From assembly GCA_903897985.1 (NCBI GenBank), contig CAIUDS010000613.1, positions 1 to 6,363 of the forward strand: DNA of 6,363 nucleotides. Direction: 5' to 3'. The notes below the pieces were generated by a model that was not told where the DNA came from, made no database searches, and worked only from the letters and a program-made list of their open reading frames with translations. Of the stretch, positions 1-4,696 are shown in pieces. The translations under genes and the position numbers were made by a program. The first letter of the stretch is position 1; the number at the start of each line of letters is the position of its first letter. Source of the DNA: an uncultured delta proteobacterium. Its GTDB lineage: Bacteria; RBG-13-61-14; DRUE01.

Positions 1-438
1 CATCCCATGTTCCCGAGCCGGAGCGTTGCCACGCTGCCGGTGAAGAAGCAGATTGACGCCTTTTGGGCCGCTTACGCCTCAGGCAATTACCAGAAGGAAA
101 AAGAAGGGCTGCGACAGCAGTTCGAACGATATGCCAACAACCCGACCGGGCTGGCCCGGCTGGAAAACCAAAGACTCTGGCATGAACTGGAACCGGCCAG
201 CCAGAAGCTCAGCCTGTTCGGGCAGGCTTCGCTCAAGGCGCTCGAGTATATGGGAACCGAAGATGCGGCCAAACGCGCCGAGCTGAAAAACGAGGCGAAC
301 GCGCTTTTGAAACAGGCTGACCAGATTCCCTGGAAAGTCGCGACGCCCAAGGTGTCCGCGCTTTATCGCTTGATCGGCGCGAAGCCCGAGAACCGGCCGG
401 TGTTTGGGAGTTTTGTAAAGGAAGCGTTGCGGCGATAG
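1..438 (+). CDS. 3' end of an unrecognised, helix-rich protein (partial)
   Basis: The frame is open from base 1 and ends at a TAG at 436-438. There is an ATG at 7, but only six bases precede it and no ribosome binding site can be seen, so this is most likely the C-terminal part of a longer gene running off the left edge. The visible 145 residues are rich in Ala, Lys, Glu, Gln and Leu and look mainly alpha-helical, with stretches such as QIDAFWAAYASGNYQKEKEG and ALEYMGTEDAAKRAELKNEA. No catalytic motif, transmembrane segment or cysteine is visible. I do not recognise the family. A helical C-terminal domain behind a catalytic domain, as in some large glycoside hydrolases, is only a guess. The real coding frame is supported by GC-rich third positions and by termination just before a repeat-bearing gap. 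No functional link to the chaperone operon downstream is evident. Confidence 0.6.
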   Translation, partial: HPMFPSRSVATLPVKKQIDAFWAAYASGNYQKEKEGLRQQFERYANNPTGLARLENQRLWHELEPASQKLSLFGQASLKALEYMGTEDAAKRAELKNEANALLKQADQIPWKVATPKVSALYRLIGAKPENRPVFGSFVKEALRR

Positions 439-447
439 AACGTTGTC

Positions 448-467
448 GCGGGACAAGAATGTCCCGC
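448..467. repeat. Perfect 8-bp hairpin after the first gene
   Basis: The arms GCGGGACA (448-455) and TGTCCCGC (460-467) are perfectly complementary around a 4-base AGAA loop. The hairpin begins 9 bases after the upstream stop codon, so it could protect or terminate the upstream transcript. No T-run follows it, so it is not a canonical intrinsic terminator. Its right half belongs to a motif repeated at 475-493, which suggests a dispersed repeat element rather than a purpose-made terminator. Confidence 0.7.
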
Positions 468-493
468 CGCACTAACAAGAATGTCCCGGCGCG
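453..493. repeat. Direct repeat of an ACAAGAATGTCCCG motif
   Basis: ACAAGAATGTCCCGCCGC (about 454-470) recurs as ACAAGAATGTCCCGGCGC (about 476-493), with one clear mismatch and about 5 bases between copies. The first copy overlaps the hairpin at 448-467. The second ends only a few bases before the putative -35 of the chaperone operon. It is most likely part of a dispersed intergenic repeat. A regulatory role is possible but unsupported beyond position. Confidence 0.6.
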
Positions 494-496
494 ATT

Positions 497-531
497 TTGT
501 TGCCAGACGCTGGGGGATATGATAATATAAT
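497..531 (+). promoter_or_regulatory. Candidate sigma-70-type promoter of the chaperone operon
   Basis: A sharply AT-rich box at 517-532 lies in otherwise GC-rich DNA and contains overlapping -10-like hexamers: TATGAT (518), GATAAT (521) and TATAAT (526). Possible -35 elements are TTGTTG (497-502), 18 bases before GATAAT, and TTGCCA (500-505), 20 bases before TATAAT. The start codon lies about 30 bases downstream. I see no CIRCE inverted repeat and no convincing heat-shock sigma-32 element, so classic HrcA or RpoH control is not indicated. The exact hexamer pair is uncertain. Confidence 0.4.
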
Positions 532-546
532 TCATTCGAGACTGGC

Positions 547-553
547 AAGGAGG
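547..553 (+). promoter_or_regulatory. Ribosome binding site fixing the dnaK-like start
   Basis: AAGGAGG is a near-perfect Shine-Dalgarno sequence, six bases before the ATG at 560. It selects this ATG over the in-frame TTG at 497. The protein then begins with the expected Hsp70 N-terminus, MGRAVGIDLGTS. Confidence 0.85.
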
Positions 554-559
554 AATAGA

Positions 560-2158
560 ATGGGAAGAGCAGTAGGCATAGATCTGGGAACCAGCACCAG
601 TTGTGTTTCCTTTGTCAAGGACGGCAAACCCATCGCGATTCCCGGTCCGGACCAGCGGCTGATTCAGGCCTCGGTGGTGAGTTTCCTTCCGGACGGCAAC
701 CGGGTGGTGGGCAATGCCGCGAAGAAGATGATGATCGAGAACGCGGAGAACACGGTTTATTCGGCCAAGCGTCTGATCGGCCGGAAGTTCTTTTCCGCGG
801 AGGTCAAGAAGGCCATGGCCGTGGTGGCTTACAAGATCGTGGAAGGCCCGAACCAGGGCGTGCGGATCAGCATCCGGGAGCGGGACTATTCGGTGCCCGA
901 GATCAGCGCCATGATCCTGATGGAGATGAAGCGGATCGCGGAGGCGTATCTGGGGGAGGAAGTTGACAAGGCGGTGATTTCGGTCCCGGCCAATTTCAAT
1001 GACGGGCAGCGGCAGGCGACCAAGGACGCGGGCGCCATCGCCGGACTGAATGTGCTTAGGATCATCAACGAGCCGACCTGCGCGGCTTTGGCTTACGGGT
1101 TTGGCAAGGGCCTGAAGCAGAAGATCGCGGTCTATGACCTGGGCGGAGGCACCTTCGATATTTCCATCCTGGAGGTGGGCGAGGATGTGTTCGAGGTGAT
1201 CAGCACCGCGGGCGACACCTTCCTCGGCGGAGACGACTTTGACGACCGGCTGATAGATTATTTCGCCGAGCGGTTCATGCGCGAGCACGACCTGGACATC
1301 CGCTCGAACCGGATGGCTTTGCAGAAGCTGAAGAACGCCGCGGAAATAGCCAAGATCGAGTTGAGCGATAAACTGGAGACGCGCATCCAGGTCTCGGGGA
1401 TCATGGAGACGATGGAGGGGGCGAAAGACCTGGATTACACGATCAACCGGAACTATTTCGGCCAGATGATCCTGGACCTGATCCAGCGCACCTTCAAGGT
1501 CTGCGACGAGGCGCTCCAGAACGGACGGCTCACGGTCCAGGACCTTGACGCGCTGATCCTGGTGGGCGGTCCGACCAAAAGCCCGATCATTCAGGACGCG
1601 GTGAAGAATTATTTCTTCAAGGACCCGCAGGCGAATGTTGATCCGGAACTGGTCGTGGCCATCGGCGCGGGCATTCAGGCTTCGACGCTGACCGAGCGCA
1701 AGGCCGGGGCGCTGCTTCTGGATGTGACGCCCATGAGCCTGGGCATCGCCACCGCGGGCGGCTTGATGGACACGCTGATCGAGCGCAACACGCCGATCCC
1801 GACCGAATCGTCCCGGATTTTCACCACCACCCACGAGAACCAGACCGCGGTGCGGATCAAGATTTACCAGGGCGAGAACAAGATGTACGAGTCGAACGAG
1901 CTGATGGGCGAGTTCCGGCTGGCGGACATCGCGGCCGCGCCCAAGGGCGAGCCCAAGATCGAGGTGACCTTCGAGATAGACGCCAACGGGATCGTGAATG
2001 TTACGGCGAAGGACAAGGATTCGGGGCAGGCGCAATCGGTGCAGTTGACGGTTTCGGGCGGCTTGAGCAAGGAAGAGATTGAGCGGCTGAAAAAGGAGCA
2101 CGGCGGCAAGGGCGAGGAAGTCGCCACCTTGAAGCCGAGCGCGGAATTGCCGCAATAA
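560..2158 (+). CDS. dnaK: DnaK-type Hsp70 chaperone with a truncated (lidless) C-terminus
   Basis: This is a cytoplasmic ATP-driven chaperone of 532 residues that should bind exposed hydrophobic peptides. The ATPase domain (about 1-380) is complete: phosphate-1 loop IDLGTSTSC at 7-15 (GTST where E. coli has GTTN), the catalytic Lys in YSAKRLIGRKF (K70), SVPANF at 141-146, FNDGQRQATKDAG, DLGGGTFD at 193-200 and the adenosine-contacting LVGGPTKSP at 334-342. The interdomain linker ALLLDVTPMSLG (384-395) and the beta substrate-binding domain, through FEIDANGIVNVTAKDKDSG, are also present. After GGLSKEEIERLKKEHGG at about 500-516 the protein stops, so the roughly 100-residue helical lid and tail of typical DnaK (about 600-640 residues) are missing. 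No lid-like frame is seen before the next gene, which starts 16 bases after the stop, so a recent nonsense mutation is unlikely. It is probably a specialised Hsp70 paralogue working with the J-protein encoded next. Confidence 0.95.
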   Translation: MGRAVGIDLGTSTSCVSFVKDGKPIAIPGPDQRLIQASVVSFLPDGNRVVGNAAKKMMIENAENTVYSAKRLIGRKFFSAEVKKAMAVVAYKIVEGPNQGVRISIRERDYSVPEISAMILMEMKRIAEAYLGEEVDKAVISVPANFNDGQRQATKDAGAIAGLNVLRIINEPTCAALAYGFGKGLKQKIAVYDLGGGTFDISILEVGEDVFEVISTAGDTFLGGDDFDDRLIDYFAERFMREHDLDIRSNRMALQKLKNAAEIAKIELSDKLETRIQVSGIMETMEGAKDLDYTINRNYFGQMILDLIQRTFKVCDEALQNGRLTVQDLDALILVGGPTKSPIIQDAVKNYFFKDPQANVDPELVVAIGAGIQASTLTERKAGALLLDVTPMSLGIATAGGLMDTLIERNTPIPTESSRIFTTTHENQTAVRIKIYQGENKMYESNELMGEFRLADIAAAPKGEPKIEVTFEIDANGIVNVTAKDKDSGQAQSVQLTVSGGLSKEEIERLKKEHGGKGEEVATLKPSAELPQ

Positions 2159-2174
2159 GGGAGGATGCGCGGGC

Positions 2175-2705
2175 ATGATTGACGAGAAGTTCAAACTGCA
2201 GCTGAATTCCCTGTACAAGGTCATTGACGACCTGGATTATTACCAGATCCTGAAAGTGGACCAGATGGCGTTTGAAGAGGACATCAAGAAGGCCTACTTT
2301 GACGGCTCTCGGATTTATCACCCGGACAAATATTTCAGCGAGCCGCCGGAGATTCAGGAAAAGGTCAACAAGATTTTCAAACGGGTCTGCGAGGCCTACA
2401 AGGTGCTTTCCGACCCGGACAAAAGGGCGTTCTACAGCAAGCTCGTGAACGGGCCGGAGCGCGAGAAATATCTCCGCTTCGACCTGCGCCTGCTCAAGGA
2501 AGCGACCGAGAAAAAGGAAGACGAGGGCCAATCGCCCCTGGCCAAAAAATATTATAAGATGGCCAAAACCGCGATCGCGAACAAGGACTACAAGGGCGCC
2601 AAGATCAACCTCCAACTCGCCATCAAAATGGAACCCAATAACCAGACTTTCCAGGATAAATTCAAGGAAATCACTGATATCCTCGCCAGCAGAAGAGGCC
2701 TCTAA
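2175..2705 (+). CDS. J-domain co-chaperone with a TPR repeat
   Basis: This 176-residue protein has a J-domain at about 21-90: DYYQILKVDQ, helix II, the essential HPD at 49-51 (IYHPDKYF), and EAYKVLSDPDKRAFY. The HPD loop is the known stimulator of Hsp70 ATPase activity, so it very likely acts on the Hsp70 encoded 16 bases upstream. A charged linker follows (about 100-120), then one good 34-residue TPR at 123-156 with Tyr, Ala, Gly and Pro at consensus places, and a final helix. It lacks the Gly/Phe region, the zinc-binding CxxCxGxG repeats and the C-terminal client-binding domains of true DnaJ, so it is not the housekeeping co-chaperone. The ATG is preceded by GGGAGG at 2159-2164, with a rather long 10-base spacing that overlaps the end of the dnaK-like gene region. 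The TPR may recruit a client or partner. The Hsp70 lacks an EEVD tail, so a eukaryote-type tail clamp is unlikely. Confidence 0.9.
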   Translation: MIDEKFKLQLNSLYKVIDDLDYYQILKVDQMAFEEDIKKAYFDGSRIYHPDKYFSEPPEIQEKVNKIFKRVCEAYKVLSDPDKRAFYSKLVNGPEREKYLRFDLRLLKEATEKKEDEGQSPLAKKYYKMAKTAIANKDYKGAKINLQLAIKMEPNNQTFQDKFKEITDILASRRGL

Positions 2706-2736
2706 TACCATAAGGGCCTGCGCCCATGGCCCATGC

Positions 2737-2765
2737 CGTCATTCCCGGCTTGACCGGGAATCCAG
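2737..2765 (+). repeat. Palindromic dispersed repeat, copy 1
   Basis: GTCATTCCCGG, a short spacer, CCGGGAATCCAG: a hairpin with arms ATTCCCGG and CCGGGAAT. It belongs to the widespread repeat type whose translation gives PAFAGTT- or SRFRGND-like strings in spurious ORFs. Confidence 0.85.
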
Positions 2766-2771
2766 TTTTCT

Positions 2772-2800
2772 GTCGTGCCCGGTCTGGACCGGGGACCCAG
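2772..2800 (+). repeat. Palindromic dispersed repeat, copy 2 (diverged)
   Basis: GTCGTGCCCGG, spacer TCTGGA-like, CCGGGGACCCAG: same layout and orientation as copy 1, starting 7 bases after copy 1 ends, with several substitutions (GTGCCC for ATTCCC, GGACCC for GAATCC). Confidence 0.75.
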
Positions 2801-2812
2801 ACTCAAATCAAC

Positions 2813-2839
2813 CTGGGTTCCCGCTTTCGCGGGAACGAC
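2813..2839 (-). repeat. Palindromic dispersed repeat, copy 3 (inverted)
   Basis: CTGGGTTCCCGC, spacer, GCGGGAACGAC is the reverse complement of the copy 1 type. The arms GTTCCCGC and GCGGGAAC pair perfectly. It faces copies 1 and 2, 12 bases from the end of copy 2. Confidence 0.85.
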
Positions 2840-2856
2840 ATGCTCTCTGTATTACC

Positions 2857-2893
2857 GTCCCCGATCGGGTCGAGGACAAGCTTTCACGGGGAC
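2857..2893. repeat. Different inverted repeat within the repeat cluster
   Basis: The outer arms GTCCCCG (2857-2863) and CGGGGAC (2887-2893) are perfectly complementary, 23 bases apart. Nested in the left half is the perfect palindrome CCCGATCGGG (2860-2869). It resembles a diverged member of the same repeat superfamily but does not align simply with copies 1-3. Confidence 0.6.
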
Positions 2894-2897
2894 AGGC

Positions 2898-2924
2898 CTG
2901 GATTCCCGCGTTCGCGGGAATGAC
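2898..2924 (-). repeat. Palindromic dispersed repeat, copy 4 (inverted)
   Basis: CTGGATTCCCGCG, TT, CGCGGGAATGAC: the arms ATTCCCGCG and CGCGGGAAT pair perfectly. Orientation is the same as copy 3 and opposite to copies 1 and 2, so the block is flanked by outward-symmetric copies. Confidence 0.85.
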
Positions 2925-3041
2925 AAAAGCGCCATTTTTTCTCCTTTTTTCATAACCTCTTTATAAATCAACACCTTAGGGATCGCTTTAGGCAATGAAA
3001 ATATAAATCGCCGCGGGTCCGGGGCGCATCCTAAAGACTGG

Positions 3042-3047
3042 AAGGAG
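3042..3047 (+). promoter_or_regulatory. Ribosome binding site of the exported-protein gene
   Basis: AAGGAG lies five bases before the ATG at 3053. An in-frame GTG at 3047 overlaps this site and cannot use it, so the ATG is preferred. Confidence 0.75.
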
Positions 3048-3052
3048 TGAAA

Positions 3053-3736
3053 ATGAGGCAACTGGGAAAAGAAGTTTCAACGACGGCGATCTTAGTTGTG
3101 ATGGCGCTGGCCACGGCCACGCAAGCGCAAAGCGAGCCGGCCAAGGGTTCGCAGAACCCCTCTCTCTATCTTACTCCTGCTTATCTATACTCAGGGACCG
3201 GGAAAGACCTGGCGCAGAAGTATCAGCCGGAACTGGCAGCCATGGTCGGCCGGATTCAGCATGAGCTCAAATCCGAGCGTTTTGAAATCATGGACCTGAG
3301 CCATACGCCCTTGGGCGGAGTGGGTTTGTGGTCCAATCCGCAAATGCCGGATCCGGAGGCGCGGTACCTGGGAGTGGTGGCCAAGATCAATATCCGGCTG
3401 CCCTATTTCCCGGATACCGAGCCGGGGAGAATGACCGACGCCCTGGACACTTTCGGCCTGGACCTGTTCCGGATCATGGATCAGACCCTCGAGCAAATCC
3501 CCGACCCTTCCGTCAAGGGTGTGGCCGTGGTCCTCGTTTATTCCAAGAGCGATCTGGACGACCCCAAGTTTTATGACCAGGCCGAGACCGCCACCGTCTT
3601 CATCAGCCGCGAGCGCCTGCGCGAGTTCAACACCTATCAAATGACCTTGCAGAAACTTTTTGACCAGTCCATCGGCTACTACTTTTCGGGCCAGGAAGCC
3701 CGCCAGATTATTTTCAATTACCTCTTGCGAGCATAA
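3053..3736 (+). CDS. Exported protein of unknown function
   Basis: This 227-residue protein begins with a short basic segment (MRQLGKE), a hydrophobic core (AILVVMALATAT) and a likely signal peptidase I site after TQA at about residue 24, so it should be exported to the periplasm or beyond. It is not a lipoprotein, as there is no cysteine at the cleavage site. The mature part is mixed alpha/beta, with strand-like stretches YLGVVAKINIRLPYF and GVAVVLVYSKSD, a helical segment LDTFGLDLFRIMDQTLEQI, and a C-terminal helix ending FNYLLRA. There are no cysteines, repeats or known catalytic motifs that I recognise. The family is unknown to me. It stands alone between a repeat cluster and a convergent restriction-modification unit, so the neighbours give no functional clue. 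Its GC-rich codon use matches the chaperone operon rather than the AT-rich genes to its right. Confidence 0.85.
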   Translation: MRQLGKEVSTTAILVVMALATATQAQSEPAKGSQNPSLYLTPAYLYSGTGKDLAQKYQPELAAMVGRIQHELKSERFEIMDLSHTPLGGVGLWSNPQMPDPEARYLGVVAKINIRLPYFPDTEPGRMTDALDTFGLDLFRIMDQTLEQIPDPSVKGVAVVLVYSKSDLDDPKFYDQAETATVFISRERLREFNTYQMTLQKLFDQSIGYYFSGQEARQIIFNYLLRA

Positions 3737-3786
3737 GACTGGGATCAGTGGTCAGGGGTTGGGCCAATCCGAGAATTTTATTTTAC

Positions 3787-3819
3787 CGCAAAGAACGCAA
3801 AGGACGCAAAGAACGCAAA
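3787..3819. repeat. 9-base tandem repeat, about 3.7 copies
   Basis: The unit CGCAAAGAA (once CGCAAAGGA) is repeated without gaps, ending in a partial CGCAAA. It lies in the 102-base gap between convergent genes, 20 bases from the stop codon of the nuclease-like gene. Repeats of this ACGCAAAG type are scattered in intergenic DNA of many bacteria. The gap otherwise holds only a weak TTGG/CCAA inverted repeat near 3760-3772 and an AT-rich stretch, with no convincing terminator. Confidence 0.85.
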
Positions 3820-3838
3820 TGCCATTGGGGTTTTGAAT

Positions 3839-4696
3839 TCACCGGACATAGAAACCGTCGATAAATTCATTCAAATGATTGGCATTCACGATTATAATAC
3901 TCCATTCTTTCCAGTATTTGAGTTCCTTGGGCCATAGTTCGTCATCTTCCCTAGAGGTCGTATCGAAATCAGAGATCAAATCGGATGACCAGCTATATAA
4001 GAGCCAATGGACCTCCTTGCTAATGCCAGGCTTTCTGAGTCGGCCTGACGCCAAATCTATTTCTTTTTTATCATATTCGAAAACCGAAAGATTTGCAGTG
4101 GTTATAATGATCGGTATATATGCATATCGGTTCACAGCATGGTGTCCCTTCTTATTGATATTGAATTTATCCATCGCCTCCTTTATGAACCCGCAGTAAC
4201 CGCGCATTAATTGGCGGCAGGCATAATAGATCGGCTCCTTATCAATGGTAAAACCATCTGCTCCTGGTTCTTTTTTTGTTTTTCTTCTCAAGGAAAAGCA
4301 AGCTCCATACCGCCCCATTGAGGGACCTATAGTCAAATCCGGCCGGAATTTGGACCAGTCTCCATTTGGTGCATTATCCTTCTTACTTAAGCCCAATATC
4401 CCCGAATCCTTACGGGAATTATTATCAGGCTCCATAAATATCCATCGCTTTGAATTCGGGTCTTCTCGCTTGCACTCAATGAGGAGAAAACATCCTAATC
4501 CCATGTGATTAAAATACCTTGCGACGATGTCTATTTCCGTCTCTTCGCCTTTGTGATCCAGAATAGGATATCTGTTGGTTTCCAACATGATTTTATCCGA
4601 GGATTTGAATACCTCGGCGCAAGCCTCTTCCAATAGGTGCCCATGCATTCCAATTAATTCCGTTATAGATGCATCATTAACTTGGCTATTTTGCAT
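3839..4696 (-). CDS. PD-(D/E)XK-like putative restriction endonuclease
   Basis: This 285-residue protein is encoded directly after, and overlapping by 11 bases, a DNA methyltransferase gene. Its N-terminal third carries a nuclease-like core: a helix with GHLLEEACAEVF (19-30, candidate Glu24/25), then EIDIVARYF with Asp56, and FLLIECKRED with Glu74 and Lys76. This D-x17-E-C-K pattern is the hallmark of the PD-(D/E)XK fold, which uses metal ions to cut DNA. A later hydrophobic strand, YIPIIITTANLSVFEYD (191-207), is followed by aromatic-rich sequence and may form the remaining core or a recognition part. Cleavage at the methyltransferase's target is inferred from context, not shown. The ATG at 4696 was chosen over an in-frame TTG at 4711 because GGAG lies 7 bases before it. 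The gene is AT-rich compared with the left half of the window. A helper or degenerate nuclease-fold protein is also possible. Confidence 0.7.
   Translation of the reverse strand: MQNSQVNDASITELIGMHGHLLEEACAEVFKSSDKIMLETNRYPILDHKGEETEIDIVARYFNHMGLGCFLLIECKREDPNSKRWIFMEPDNNSRKDSGILGLSKKDNAPNGDWSKFRPDLTIGPSMGRYGACFSLRRKTKKEPGADGFTIDKEPIYYACRQLMRGYCGFIKEAMDKFNINKKGHHAVNRYAYIPIIITTANLSVFEYDKKEIDLASGRLRKPGISKEVHWLLYSWSSDLISDFDTTSREDDELWPKELKYWKEWSIIIVNANHLNEFIDGFYVR

Larger units (their letters stand above)
2706..3052. other. Gene-free gap with palindromic repeats
   Basis: No credible gene lies here. The first 30 bases contain a weak GGGC/GCCC hairpin without a T-run. Positions 2737-2924 are filled by the repeat elements listed separately. 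The last repeat hairpin (2901-2920) is followed within about 15-30 bases by two T-runs (2935-2940 and 2945-2950), which could help end transcription of the chaperone operon. From about 2935 to 3010 the DNA is AT-rich and carries TATAAA boxes at 2962-2967 and 3002-3007. Either could be the -10 of a promoter for the next gene, but no well-spaced -35 is visible. Confidence 0.6.

Noticed and set aside
448..467. Intrinsic terminator
   Set aside because: The hairpin is strong but no T-run follows it, and it belongs to a repeated motif; it is listed only as a hairpin.
363..548. 61-codon minus-strand ORF containing RRDILVSAAGHSCP
   Set aside because: This is the translation of the direct repeat at 453-493 plus antisense of the first gene.
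497..559. In-frame TTG start giving the Hsp70 21 extra residues
   Set aside because: It lies in the putative promoter and has no ribosome binding site, and the Hsp70 family begins at the GIDLGT region matched by the ATG at 560.
439..559. CIRCE or sigma-32 heat-shock control element
   Set aside because: No TTAGCACTC/GAGTGCTAA inverted repeat and no CTTGAA/CCCCAT-like pair is present upstream of the Hsp70 gene.
233..2224. 663-codon open frame on the minus strand
   Set aside because: It is antisense to the Hsp70 gene across its whole length and also overlaps the flanking genes. Long antisense frames are common in GC-rich DNA, and the protein is Arg/His/Leu-rich with no recognisable domain.
2001..2711. 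236-codon open frame on the minus strand
   Set aside because: It is antisense to the J-domain gene and the end of the Hsp70 gene, both strongly supported by family motifs.
2726..3061. Small ORFs in both strands of the repeat cluster
   Set aside because: Their sequences (PAFAGTT, SRFRGND, SFPRTRESR) are translations of the palindromic repeats, a frequent annotation artefact.
3787..3819. CRISPR array
   Set aside because: The 9-base units are contiguous without spacers, far too short for CRISPR repeats.
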